Origin: CBDBBY01 sp965203215
GTDB taxonomy: Bacteria > Pseudomonadota > Alphaproteobacteria > Rhodobacterales > Rhodobacteraceae
NCBI GenBank assembly: GCA_965203215.1
Contig: CBDBBY010000001.1
Coordinates: 3,348,001-3,412,000 of the forward strand
Length of the DNA: 64,000 bases
Direction of reading: 5' to 3'
Under the pieces are notes generated by a model, which saw only the letters and a program-made list of their open reading frames with translations, did no database searches and was not told where the DNA came from. How positions within the stretch are numbered: position 1 is the first letter of the stretch; each line of letters starts with the position of its first letter. Shown here piece after piece: positions 36,730-46,109 of this stretch. The position numbers were made by a program, and so were the translations under genes.

Positions 36730-38991
36730 TCATTTCTTGGTCACGATCACAGCGGTCTCATATGGAGAACGCATATTGTCGATGTTTTGGGGAATCAGGA
36801 CACAGGTTTCGATGTCGCCGCCGTCCATCGCTTTTTCAGCCAAGTTTTTCAGCACGCTCAACATTTGGTATTCAAGCTGCTTTGGAAAAAAATGCAGAAT
36901 CACGAGAGCTTTCCGCTCTTCGGGAGGACGAATCCGAATTGCGCAGGTATGATCTGGATCTCGATATTTCTTTCGTATAATCGCTTTTACTTTCTTTATT
37001 TCCTTATCAAGCTGTCGTTGTTCTTTTGGGTCTGCGCATGAGAGTAGATGCATACCCACAGTGGTCCATCCTTCAGGTTGCCGTTCTCCAAGTCGCTCCA
37101 CGACCTGCTGAAAGTATTTACCTAGTTCAACTTTTGGCTTTTTAACACTTACTCCGGCATGTAAACCCTCAAAGTACTGATCAATCGATGCGGACATCCC
37201 TGTTGGGGTAAATCTCATATTTTCCTGCTGCAGTCTCGCTAGATTGAGGCAACTCACCAGATACAGCCCGAGGAAGTCCAATTCATCACCCAGAATTTCA
37301 AGCGACTTCTGAAAATAGTACCGTTCACTCAGGTAATGATAGAAGAGGAGAGGGCTATCTAAGATTTCGACTATGCATCGTAAGTCCGAAATCAGCATTG
37401 TTGGTGCAAGTTGATGGCCTTCCGGTAGCCATCCAATCTTCTTGAATTGGTGTTCGGCAACACTTAGCTCCGCAAGGTCGTCCAAGGTGACCGAGAAGCG
37501 AATTACTCGGTCAACTTTGCTGGGGTCTACCCCAAGTTTTTTAACTACTTCGGTCGCGGTTTGGTCTCCGTGCTTGGCATCAGTTATCAGTGTTTCGAGC
37601 CTTGCGGATTGCAACGAAGGGGCGATCACCAGGTCGTCGATGTGTTTCTTTATGCGGTTCGGTGCACCCCGCAAACCTTCCGGGGTGAAGCGATGTGACT
37701 TGGCTTCACCTATCAAGACAAGCCTGTCTTGAACGACCAGCAGGTCGGTTTCGTATTGGTTGTCACCAAGGCGCCATTTTACGTTCGGACGGATTTTTGC
37801 TGTTGGAAGAGCCCTCCTCATCACCGATATCAACTGTTCTTCAAGGAAATCGGACCGACGCTTCTCCAAGCTTATTTTTAGGTTTGCCTCCTTTGCAAGA
37901 CGGGCGACGATCCTGTTGATATGGCTGAAGGCGGTTTGGGGCATTGCAAAGAAGTAGTTGTCATCATTTAGTTTAATGCCCGGTCGTTCCCAAACAGGAT
38001 TATCTAGAAAGAAATACTCGAGCTTACTGTCCATCAAGCTACCTGGATCATGGGAGAGCGCACTTAGTACCGCTCCTACTTTAGCATGATCCACACCCGA
38101 CACTTCAGCGATTTGCTCAGGGCTGAAGATAGCGTGACCAAAGAGGCGCAAATCAAAGTGAGACATGACCATTGCAAGGGCACAGTTTTTTGGCACCCCC
38201 TTTGGCATAGTGGATATCATCTCTTCTGCTGTGCCCTCTAAGTCAGGGACATGCTTAAAATACAGCTTTATTACTTGGCGGTAGTTCTTCCCTCGAACCA
38301 CCTTCCCGAGTGTATTAAAGTGCTCCCTCAGTCGTCTCTCGAATTCGTTGAATACTGCTAGCAGGACCTCGACCAGTTCTTGCCCGCTGAACATGTGAAA
38401 GCTGGCAAATTGGTTATCTAGAGGTGCCAACAGTTCACGGGTAATCCGAACCATATCTTGGAAATAGCCCCAGTTTCGAACGCCTTGAGTATAGAATCTT
38501 GCCCGTTGTTGAAGCTCCCTGATTGTAAGCTCTTCCTCGCTCAAGTCGTTAGGTGTCGAAACTATCGCTTCTGCTAAAATTGCAGTTGATAGACTTGGCA
38601 TAATGTCGAACACTTTTTGCATGGCTCTTGGCGTCACCGGTAACTGCCCCCAGTTCTCTACCGGTATAGTGAGCAATAGGGCTTGAAGGAACTCTCCATG
38701 GTATGGCTGCATGTCATTGAACGTTTTTCCAGGTTCAACGTCTTCTGACCCCGTGTACTGCCGAAATGAGTACGCTGCAAATGAAGCCATTATGTGGGGA
38801 GGGTACGTTTCTTTGAATATGCTTGACAATTCTTCGATGGTTTTCGGAAACCTATTAAGCGCCTCCTTCGCGCCTTTCAACATCTCATCCCTGAACTGTT
38901 CGCGGTGTTCTATCGATACATCCATGACGCTCAAGTCATAGAAGTCGCTTCCGTTGCCGCTGGATCTTCTCTTCTCTTTTGCTTTTGCCAT
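36730..38991 (-). CDS. Large protein with NERD/PD-(D/E)XK-like nuclease motif
   Basis: 753 residues of unknown family. Near residue 410-430 it has YETDLLVVQDRLVLIGEAKS, the D-x(n)-ExK arrangement of NERD-type and related nuclease folds. The N-terminal 400 and C-terminal 300 residues are mostly helical, with FYHYLSERYYFQKSLEILGD. It is on the same strand and just upstream of the Avs4-like gene and AT-richer than the core genes, suggesting joint acquisition. A defence or DNA-repair role is inferred from this setting only. Confidence 0.65.
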   Translation of the reverse strand: MAKAKEKRRSSGNGSDFYDLSVMDVSIEHREQFRDEMLKGAKEALNRFPKTIEELSSIFKETYPPHIMASFAAYSFRQYTGSEDVEPGKTFNDMQPYHGEFLQALLLTIPVENWGQLPVTPRAMQKVFDIMPSLSTAILAEAIVSTPNDLSEEELTIRELQQRARFYTQGVRNWGYFQDMVRITRELLAPLDNQFASFHMFSGQELVEVLLAVFNEFERRLREHFNTLGKVVRGKNYRQVIKLYFKHVPDLEGTAEEMISTMPKGVPKNCALAMVMSHFDLRLFGHAIFSPEQIAEVSGVDHAKVGAVLSALSHDPGSLMDSKLEYFFLDNPVWERPGIKLNDDNYFFAMPQTAFSHINRIVARLAKEANLKISLEKRRSDFLEEQLISVMRRALPTAKIRPNVKWRLGDNQYETDLLVVQDRLVLIGEAKSHRFTPEGLRGAPNRIKKHIDDLVIAPSLQSARLETLITDAKHGDQTATEVVKKLGVDPSKVDRVIRFSVTLDDLAELSVAEHQFKKIGWLPEGHQLAPTMLISDLRCIVEILDSPLLFYHYLSERYYFQKSLEILGDELDFLGLYLVSCLNLARLQQENMRFTPTGMSASIDQYFEGLHAGVSVKKPKVELGKYFQQVVERLGERQPEGWTTVGMHLLSCADPKEQRQLDKEIKKVKAIIRKKYRDPDHTCAIRIRPPEERKALVILHFFPKQLEYQMLSVLKNLAEKAMDGGDIETCVLIPQNIDNMRSPYETAVIVTKK

Positions 38992-39238
38992 GATAAATTG
39001 AGCTCACATGTTTAATTCACCCAAAACTACCTAACGCCAATCAAAGACGCGAGAGCAATTGAGATGAAACTTACCCTTGCATTGAGAACACCGGGTTCCT
39101 GTTGCAAACCTCAGCCTGCGCTGGACCTCCAAAGAATCGGCACCATCTATCAGTTTGGTGATGCCGTGGCGCAGCCGCATAACTAAACAATGGAACGGAA
39201 CCGGATGCTTATCGACACTTGCATTAATTGGTCAAGTA

Positions 39239-40057
39239 TCAATGCTTAGTATAGGCCTGTTCACGGCCCGTAGAGGGTAAGGATTCTCCTTCATTATTCC
39301 ATCCATGCAGTTGTGCCATGATCGCGTCAGGCACAATTTGCCAAGGGAACCCGTTCCATTCCTCTCCGTCGAGAATGCGCCCGCCGGACTTTGGTCTTGC
39401 CCCGCCCCATTGCTTGAAGAAAAACGCCACTTCGTCGCGTTCGCACATGTGCCTGATGGCAGTTGCCCAGATTCCGTCCATGGGGCGTGCACGAGGTCCG
39501 CTTTCGCCGCCGACGATGGCCCAAGCAATTCCCGATAGGTCAACCTCGCCAATTGGACCAAGGAGCGGTTCAAATGAAATGAATCTCGCTTCCGAATTGA
39601 TTTGACGGAGATGGTCGATACGACCTGTGTATGCCGCGTTTTCAACGGAGACTCCAAGCCAGATGTGCGAAGGTACAGGCCCGCCGTCGTAGCGAATTTT
39701 CACATAGTTGCGCATAAGCGATGATCGCTTCGTCAGAACTTGGTAGACGTGCCAATGCGCTTCTTCCATTGCGTCGAAGACGCGATCAATGTACTCGCGC
39801 GGCACCGATTTGTGGAACAAGTCGCTCATCGAGTTGACGAAGATCATTCGTGGCTTCCGCCATTGAACTGGTTGTTTCAAGCGGGCGGGCCAAAGACGAA
39901 GGTCGAAGCCTTGCTCGTAAGGATGCCCTTCAATGCCGCGCCAACGCTCTGCGAAGCGTTCAGCGTAGCAGTTGTCGCAACCGGGGCCAATTTTCGTGCA
40001 CCCCGTTACCGGGTTCCACGTCGCATCAGTCCATTCAATTTCAGATTTTTGCGCCAT
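39239..40057 (-). CDS. DUF5131 (phage Gp37/Gp68-like) protein
   Basis: About 272 residues from ATG at 40057 (MAQKSEIEWTDATWNPVTGC); the frame stays open to 40153. The Cys motif GCTKIGPGCDNCYAERFA resembles the cluster-binding Cys triplet of radical-SAM-like folds and is the family hallmark, followed by MIFVNSMSDLFH and HVYQVLTKR. Members are found on phages and mobile islands, often with a TcmP partner; no TcmP gene is seen here. It may modify nucleic acid or its building blocks, but that is not established. It closes the island on the side of the FadB/FadJ-like gene. Confidence 0.82.
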   Translation of the reverse strand: MAQKSEIEWTDATWNPVTGCTKIGPGCDNCYAERFAERWRGIEGHPYEQGFDLRLWPARLKQPVQWRKPRMIFVNSMSDLFHKSVPREYIDRVFDAMEEAHWHVYQVLTKRSSLMRNYVKIRYDGGPVPSHIWLGVSVENAAYTGRIDHLRQINSEARFISFEPLLGPIGEVDLSGIAWAIVGGESGPRARPMDGIWATAIRHMCERDEVAFFFKQWGGARPKSGGRILDGEEWNGFPWQIVPDAIMAQLHGWNNEGESLPSTGREQAYTKH

Positions 40058-40231
40058 GGCCCAAACCGATACTTTTGCGGACTTTATCTTGCTTGGGACA
40101 AATAAGGAACACTTTTTGGATGGCCAAGATCGAAAGGTATCCAGATGTAACACGTCGAGTTTTCACGAAAGAATTCAATGCCGCAGAAGGATGAAATCCC
40201 AAAGACGGGTTGTTTCATCTTCGACTTGAAT

Positions 40232-42238
40232 TCATTGGTATCGGTTCGCGCGCACCCAGGATCCGGGGCTGTCGGACTCGAGCCGCGCAAGGGTCGCCTT
40301 GATGCGCGAGGCGCCCCACGATGCGGCCATATGCATGGGTCCGCCTCGCCGACGCGGAAAGCCGAAGCCCAATAGCTTGACGACATCGACAGCGGTGTCG
40401 TTCTCGGCGATGCCTTCTTCCACGATGCGTGCGCCTTCGTTCGCGAGCGCGGCGATCAGGCGTTCCTGGATTTCAGCTTCGCTGAAGGACTGCCGTGCTA
40501 TGCCGTGGGTGCGCGAATGCTGCTCGATTAACTCTTCGACTTCCGGCGACCTGACCGGCGAGCGACCGGAGGGGTAATCATGCCAACCCTTGCCGCTGCG
40601 CTGGCCAACGCGGCCCTCTTCGTACAATCGGTCTAAAATATCGACGTAACGCTCGTCGGGGTCGCGGGTCTGCGCCTGCCTTTTGCGGTTCGCATAAGTG
40701 ATCTGCAGACCGCTCAAATCTTGCACTGCGAACGGACCCATCGGATAGCCGAATTCTGTCATCGCTCTGTCGATCTGATAGGGAAAGGAGCCATCCGCAA
40801 GCATATATTCCGCAGCGCGACGATAAGCGGCAAGCATGCGGTTGCCAATGAACCCATCGCATATGCCTGACAGCACGGGCGTCTTTCTCATCTTTTTGGC
40901 CAGCGCGAATGCCGCTGCGAGCGTGTCGACGGAAGTCGCTTCAAGCCGGACGACCTCCAGCAGCCGCATGACATGCGCCGGCGCGAAGAAATGCAGACCT
41001 ACGCATCGGGCCTGATTGGAAATACCTGCAAAGATTTTCCTCGGGTCGATATACGAGGTGTTGGTCGCAAGGATTGCGTCGTCGCGCGCGAATTCTGCCG
41101 CCTCCGCGAAGACCTGCCGCTTGACGTCGAGATTTTCGAAAACGGCCTCAACGACGAGATCGGCTTTGGCTGCCGATTTATATTCGGTTGAGGCATAAAG
41201 AGCGTTTCGCATAGCGGCGGCCCGTACTTCCGACGCTTTGCCGCGTTTGACTGCACCTTTGATCAGTTCGTGGGCGCGGCCTTCCGCAGCCTTGGCTGCA
41301 TCGCCGTCGCGCTCGATGATCGATACGTCCAATCCCGCCATTAGCGCGGCCATGGAAATCCCCGTTCCCATCAAGCCTCCGCCTATGACCGCAATGTGGC
41401 TGACTTTCTTCGGTTTGCCCCTAGCAATGGCCGTCGGCTTGAGCACGGATCGTTCGGCAAAGAACACATGCCGCAGCGCTTTGCTCTCATCGGAGTTTCG
41501 CAGCTGCAAATGCAATGCCCGCTCTTTCGGCTGGCTGATGCTGAATTCGCATTTGGCCGCGAGCAACATATCCAGATTGTGCAGCGGCGCGGCAGCGCCC
41601 TTGGCTGCCTTGGTTGCGACGGCGCGTTTCGCTTCTGCCCATCCTTGCGGCTCGGACGGCGCGGCACGCTGCGAAACGGCGATGCGTTCCGCCAGAACGA
41701 GAGACTGCGCTGCTTTCAAAGGATCGTCGGCGATCTGGTCTACACCCCCGACGGCCAGCAGATCATCGGCGGTGAATAACCTGCCCAGACAGGCCATCTC
41801 GAATGCCATTTCCCACCCGAGCAGCCTTGGGGCGCGTTGCGTGCCGCCGGCGCCGGGCACCAGGCCGACATTGACTTCCGGCAACCCGAATTGCGTGTTT
41901 GGAGCCGCCACGCGAGCGACGCAGGCCATCGCAAGTTCCAGCCCGCCGCCCAGAACATTGCCATGGAGCGCGGCTACGAAAGGCGCTTCGCTGTCTTCAA
42001 TGGCTTGCACAACATCCGGCAGATGCGGCGGCTCTGGATCTCGGTCGAATTCGGTCATGTCGCCGCCCGCCACGAAGGTGCGGCCTGCCGCCGTCAGGAT
42101 TGCGCGCTCGCATTTTTGTACTTTCGAGATCGCTTGGAGCAGAGCCGCCCGAACGCGGGTGGAAGTTGCGTTCACCGGCGGATTGTCAATTCGCAAGATG
42201 GCGCATGCGCCGGAAACTGCCGTATGAACAACCTGCAT
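40232..42238 (-). CDS. Bifunctional enoyl-CoA hydratase / 3-hydroxyacyl-CoA dehydrogenase (FadB/FadJ type)
   Basis: 668 residues. The N-terminal crotonase half has HGNVLGGGLELAMAC (oxyanion hole) and GLPEVNVGLVPGAGGTQRAP (catalytic Glu). The C-terminal half has the NAD site IAVIGGGLMGTGIS (about 285-298) and HFFAPAHVMRLLEVV with the catalytic His. It performs two steps of beta-oxidation of acyl-CoA or of the ring-opened phenylacetate intermediate. A palindrome like that of paaG lies about 35 bp upstream, hinting at shared control. Whether it serves fatty acids or phenylacetate cannot be told from the sequence, so no symbol is given. Confidence 0.9.
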   Translation of the reverse strand: MQVVHTAVSGACAILRIDNPPVNATSTRVRAALLQAISKVQKCERAILTAAGRTFVAGGDMTEFDRDPEPPHLPDVVQAIEDSEAPFVAALHGNVLGGGLELAMACVARVAAPNTQFGLPEVNVGLVPGAGGTQRAPRLLGWEMAFEMACLGRLFTADDLLAVGGVDQIADDPLKAAQSLVLAERIAVSQRAAPSEPQGWAEAKRAVATKAAKGAAAPLHNLDMLLAAKCEFSISQPKERALHLQLRNSDESKALRHVFFAERSVLKPTAIARGKPKKVSHIAVIGGGLMGTGISMAALMAGLDVSIIERDGDAAKAAEGRAHELIKGAVKRGKASEVRAAAMRNALYASTEYKSAAKADLVVEAVFENLDVKRQVFAEAAEFARDDAILATNTSYIDPRKIFAGISNQARCVGLHFFAPAHVMRLLEVVRLEATSVDTLAAAFALAKKMRKTPVLSGICDGFIGNRMLAAYRRAAEYMLADGSFPYQIDRAMTEFGYPMGPFAVQDLSGLQITYANRKRQAQTRDPDERYVDILDRLYEEGRVGQRSGKGWHDYPSGRSPVRSPEVEELIEQHSRTHGIARQSFSEAEIQERLIAALANEGARIVEEGIAENDTAVDVVKLLGFGFPRRRGGPMHMAASWGASRIKATLARLESDSPGSWVRANRYQ

Positions 42239-42273
42239 AAAAATTCCTGCTTGGCCTGCGCATTGCAGTCATA

Positions 42274-42289
42274 GGTCAACCGTTCAGTC
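42274..42289. promoter_or_regulatory. Candidate operator upstream of the FadB/FadJ-type gene
   Basis: Read on the minus strand: GACTGAACGGTTGACC. It matches the paaG-associated sites (GACCGGCCGGTTGGTC, GACCGACCGGTTGGCC) at 11 of 16 positions common to all three. Confidence 0.35.
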
Positions 42290-42561
42290 GAATACAAGCA
42301 CCACCATTGGTAAGCAAAGCCGCATGCCGTCCATTCCGAATGCGGCTTCGCAGGACTATGCGTCAACTTTGATGCATAGCCTCCAATCCGCGACGCGGAA
42401 TGCATGGCCTGACTGGCACTGGCGGCCAGATGCCGTGAGCGAACTGCATTTGCATTGTTCTTTGAAACTAAGTGTTCCATTCGGTAGCCGAGAACTTGCT
42501 CTCGCCGGGTGGTTATCCCAATGATCAAGCTCCGGAATTACATGTGCATCTTGGTCGAGAC

Positions 42562-43860
42562 TCATGTTTCAGGCTGGGTGTTCCGGGCAATTCGTTCGAT
42601 ATAGTCCCGGAAGGACGGAATAGGGCACACGAGCATATGGCCAGATGCGCGCTGAAGAACGCCACGACGGATCATGTGATCGAGAAATCTTTCCGCGGCG
42701 TATTCCTTGGGAAGACTCTTTGAACCTCCGTGTAGTCGCGCGCCCGCGCGGATGTACCCGAGCACTGCATCCCGAGGAGCTGCTTTGTCGGTTCGCCGAA
42801 GCGTCTCTGCAAGCAGTTGCCAAGCGCCTGCCAGCGACGCGTCGATTCTACGCTCATAATATTCCTCCCGTGCTTGGGCCGACGCATTCAGTACGGCAAT
42901 TCCGAATTCGCTATCGACGTCTTCAAGCCGTCCTGGCTCTGAAGCCGCAAGCAATTGAGCAGCAAGAGCTTGCAAGGAAACATGAAGGTGCTGAGGCCAG
43001 CCACAGCTTTCTTTCGCGAGGATCTGCGCCCAACGGCGCATGATTTCTTCGTCACCGCGGATCCTGCATTCAGCAAGCATCAGGCGCACTATATCCACCG
43101 CATCATCGAATGGAAGTGCAGAGAGCGTGCGGTCGTGGCCACGCGAAAATCGAGAAATGCTGCAATTCTTGAGCACCTCATCGGAGTGTGCGAGGCCCGC
43201 GAAAATGGTCAGAAATGGGCCGCCGTGGCTTCCGTCGTGGAGTTTCGAAATGACCGGTCGCGTCAGGTCTGCGTCGAATCCTTCAATGTCTTGCGCCTCA
43301 TCAAGGATCAGGACAACGGGTCGCCTTGACCCTAAAAACGCTCGCGCGACATTGGCAAGCGTCGGTTCATCTGTGGCAGTATGATGGCCCGATTCAGCCG
43401 TACCAGCGCCAGTTGCGACCCTTGGTTTTCCATCGCTCAGCGACTTAATCGCGCTGGAAGGGCTCGTCACAGAACGACGGAATTGCATAGCCAGCGCCGG
43501 GTCGAATGCCTCGGCAATGTGGAGCGCCAGCGCCCTCTCATCGACATAATACGACGCTTCAGTGTCAACAACTAACGGTGCCTGCTCCCCTCCGCCCAGC
43601 CAGCGTTGCACAAGACGGTGCAACAACGCGCTTTTGCCCGCACCGGGCGCGCCTTGAAACAGTAAGGATTCTCCTCCGGCTGGACGCCGGTAGCCCGTTT
43701 GGACCCGCTCGCGAATTCGGCTCAGCGCGTCCTCGACCAAGGCCAATTCTTCGGTACGGCCGCCGAAATAGGGGCTTGCTTCTCGATCAGGGAGTTTGGA
43801 GAACCACTGAAGCGCACCCAGATCGGGTGCTGCCATGATCTTCGCGGGTAAACGGGCCAT
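42562..43860 (-). CDS. AAA ATPase of duplicated cassette, copy 1
   Basis: 432 residues (MARLPAKIMAAPDLGALQWF). Walker A GAPGAGKS (about 71-78), Walker B VVLILDEAQDI (about 184-194), then FLTIFAGLAHSDEVL as sensor region and a helical C-terminal domain ending in a winged-helix-like GVLQRASGHMLVCPIPSFRD. The type is AAA_16, as in TniB- or STAND-like switches. It is transcribed divergently from the small gene at 44395. A paralogue of nearly the same sequence is at 47377. A segment rich in Ser/Gly (about 140-165) separates the two halves of the ATPase. Function unknown. Confidence 0.85.
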   Translation of the reverse strand: MARLPAKIMAAPDLGALQWFSKLPDREASPYFGGRTEELALVEDALSRIRERVQTGYRRPAGGESLLFQGAPGAGKSALLHRLVQRWLGGGEQAPLVVDTEASYYVDERALALHIAEAFDPALAMQFRRSVTSPSSAIKSLSDGKPRVATGAGTAESGHHTATDEPTLANVARAFLGSRRPVVLILDEAQDIEGFDADLTRPVISKLHDGSHGGPFLTIFAGLAHSDEVLKNCSISRFSRGHDRTLSALPFDDAVDIVRLMLAECRIRGDEEIMRRWAQILAKESCGWPQHLHVSLQALAAQLLAASEPGRLEDVDSEFGIAVLNASAQAREEYYERRIDASLAGAWQLLAETLRRTDKAAPRDAVLGYIRAGARLHGGSKSLPKEYAAERFLDHMIRRGVLQRASGHMLVCPIPSFRDYIERIARNTQPET

Positions 43861-44082
43861 TGCGCCGTATCCTTTCCGTCTTCAGCGCAAATGCAACACA
43901 GTGGGTTTCCTTTTTCAATTCATTGCGAAAATTCAAGACGTTGGACAGCCGCACGAGGCAATCACCAAATGGTTGGTCAGCTCGCCGTTTTTACCAGGGG
44001 TGAGCCCCATATTCTTTGGATTGAAAAAGACGAGATGCCGCTGATCGAAATCGAGCATCAACGCTTTGTTCTCCGTCAAATG

Positions 44083-44165
44083 CTGCATCGAAAACAATCG
44101 TGGGGCGACTTCCTTGATTGGAGGTCTCGTCTCGCCGCTGTCTGACCAAAAGAATTGGAACGCAC
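44083..44165 (+). pseudogene. ISKra4-type transposase end inside cassette copy 1
   Basis: Reads HRKQSWGDFLDWRSRLAAV and a stop, then CTGACCAAAAGAATTGGAAC and GCACCCCGG, the end of an ISKra4 element. It lies between the ATPase and the small gene. The same scar is in copy 2, so the insertion came before the duplication. Confidence 0.65.
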
Positions 44166-44394
44166 CCCGGAAATGATCAGAAATTGATCCTGTCGTTGAT
44201 TATCGTTACAGAACTGGCAAAGCGACGCGCATTGCACGCGATACTTGGTGAGATCGGAGTGATTTTTTCGGCGACTGCTGACTGATGGTAAGCGACCCAT
44301 ACCGACGGCAAGTTTCCAGTGGGAAGCATAGACATTGATCGCAAGTGCAATGATGGGTTCTTGACTGTCCACAGGAAGAAAGGGAGCACTGATT

Positions 44395-44697
44395 ATGAAT
44401 GCAAGGCAGAAGTTGGATCAAGTCGACGAGATCCTTGAATTTCTCAACGAAAAACGAATTCGCTGCACTTATACAGCCCTAGCCGAGGCCATCGGAACCA
44501 ATGCGCCACGATCGGTTGGTCGTTATCTCGGTAGACCGCGCCAGGAGGCATCGTGGGTAGTAAGGAAGGACAAAGGAACTCCGACTGGGTATAGCGAAAA
44601 TGAACGACATCCTGATCTCTTTAGGACGGGAAAAATCATCGAATCTGGACTTGAGTTGATGAAGGCGCTTGATGAATGGAGACTGCGTCGAAGCTAG
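44395..44697 (+). CDS. Small helical protein, possibly DNA-binding, copy 1
   Basis: 100 residues (MNARQKLDQVDEILEFLNEK) with AGGAAGAAAGGGAG upstream. The segment RCTYTALAEAIGTNAPRSVG reads as a helix-turn-helix and also recalls the DNA-reading region of alkyltransferase-like proteins; then EASWVV and GTPTGYSEN. Family not known. It is divergent from the ATPase and convergent with the Sel1 gene. The 225-bp stretch before it is highly conserved between the two copies and probably holds its promoter. Confidence 0.7.
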   Translation: MNARQKLDQVDEILEFLNEKRIRCTYTALAEAIGTNAPRSVGRYLGRPRQEASWVVRKDKGTPTGYSENERHPDLFRTGKIIESGLELMKALDEWRLRRS

Positions 44698-44757
44698 CGC
44701 AACGGGAATTCAAATCTCTTCAGCAGACTTCGTTGCGTTGCCTATAAGCTTGATGAG

Positions 44758-44870
44758 AGGTGCGTTTCATGTTTCTTGGTCAAGCAACAATTGCAGCCCT
44801 CGAGACGGCGAAACCAAGCGACGCAAGAGAGCGTGGAACCGCCTTAACCCAAAGTCATGAAACGTACCCC
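44758..44870. repeat. MITE copy B related to ISKra4 ends
   Basis: Starts GAGGTGCGTTTCATGTTTCT and ends CATGAAACGTACCCC. Internal TTGGTCAAGCAACAATTGCA and GCCCTCGAGACGGCG match the end region of the ISKra4 remnant at 1920-1965. About 113 bp, non-coding. Confidence 0.75.
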
Positions 44871-44917
44871 TGATCTGATCAGGCATATTTCTTGCCATTG
44901 GAATTGTTACATGCTCT

Positions 44918-45862
44918 TTATTGGCATCTGCTCTCGTACAGTTCTCTTGCCAAGTGCTGCGCACGGTTAAGTTCATCGCGAGAGAGGCCACTCGCAATTT
45001 CCTCCCGGAACCGTTCTGCATCCTTTCGCACAGGGTGGTCTTCTGCCGTAGATAGCGATGCAGCCAAGTTGAACCATATGTGCGCTTGCACTAAATCTCT
45101 GTCTACGCCTTCTCCATTTTTGTAGCTGAGTCCGAGATTCTTCTGACCATATGGGTTGCATTGCTCTGCGGCGAGCCGGTACCATTTCGCTGCTTCGGCG
45201 TAGTCCTGCGGAACGCCTCCGCCGTTATAATACATCAATCCGAGATTGAACTGGGCATTTGGATCGCCTTGCTCTGCGGCGAGCCGGAACCATTTAGCTG
45301 CCTCTGCGAAGTCTTGCGGAACGCCTTGGCCCAGTGAATACATCAATCCGAGCCCGAACTGGGCACCTGGAACGCCTTGTTCGGCGGAGAGCCGGAACCA
45401 TCTCTCTGCCTCGGCGTAGCCCCGCGGAACGCCTTGGCCCTTATAATACATCAATCCGAGATTGAACTGGGCATTTGGATCGCCTTGCTCTGCGGCGAGC
45501 CGGAACCATCTCTCTGCCTCGGCGTAGTCCTGCGGAACGCCTATGCCCAAACGATACATTGCGCCGAGAAGGAATTGGGCGGCTGAATTGCCTTGCTCTG
45601 CGGACAGCCGGTACCAACTTGCTGCCTCGGCGTAGTCCTGCGGAACGCCTTGGCCCTTATAATACATCGATCCGAGATTGAACTGGGCATCTGGATCGCC
45701 TTGCTCGGCGAGTTTTTTCCACCCTTCGATATCTGCTGAATAGTCACCTGCATCATGCTGTTCCACTTCGTCATTCTGCGATTGTGCCATTGCAGGAAAT
45801 CCACCAAAGACTGCAAGCAATGTCAGCAATATCTTAATGCAAAAGTTTTGAGCACTGGTCAT
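44918..45862 (-). CDS. Secreted Sel1-like repeat protein, copy 1
   Basis: 314 residues from ATG at 45862, with AAGGA upstream. A signal peptide (CIKILLTLLAVFGGFPAMAQ) sends it to the periplasm. Six Sel1 repeats of 36 residues follow (for example AEQGDPDAQFNLGSMYYKGQ then GVPQDYAEAASWYRLS), and then a conserved tail (TAEDHPVRKDAERFREEIAS). Sel1 repeats form alpha-alpha solenoids that bind protein partners. The last repeat (EQCNPYGQKNLG) and tail are the same as in copy 2, while the number of repeats differs. It is AT-poor and well kept, so probably under selection. Confidence 0.85.
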   Translation of the reverse strand: MTSAQNFCIKILLTLLAVFGGFPAMAQSQNDEVEQHDAGDYSADIEGWKKLAEQGDPDAQFNLGSMYYKGQGVPQDYAEAASWYRLSAEQGNSAAQFLLGAMYRLGIGVPQDYAEAERWFRLAAEQGDPNAQFNLGLMYYKGQGVPRGYAEAERWFRLSAEQGVPGAQFGLGLMYSLGQGVPQDFAEAAKWFRLAAEQGDPNAQFNLGLMYYNGGGVPQDYAEAAKWYRLAAEQCNPYGQKNLGLSYKNGEGVDRDLVQAHIWFNLAASLSTAEDHPVRKDAERFREEIASGLSRDELNRAQHLARELYESRCQ

Positions 45863-46109
45863 CCGTGTTTCCTTCGTGTCCACTGCGAAAATCAATCGGC
45901 AAAATTGTTGTGCATCAGACCTTCTACGATTGCTCCGCAAAGACAAACGCAAATCCATTTGATCTGAGTCAGCAACAAAATAGCGCGCTTTAGCATCGCA
46001 GCAATACCACTCGAATAGTGAAATCAGTTCCAGTCGGAAGGTAAACTGAAGTCACCGCCGCACTCTGCATGAAACAATCTGGAACGCTAGTACTTTCTGT
46101 GTCTCAATC

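Larger units (their letters stand above)
42518..46090. repeat. Duplicated cassette, copy 1
   Basis: Contains the AAA ATPase, ISKra4 end, small plus-strand gene, MITE and Sel1 protein. Both borders are recognisable in copy 2: CAATGATCAAGCTCC on the left and TCTGCATGAAA with GGAACGC on the right. Confidence 0.85.
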
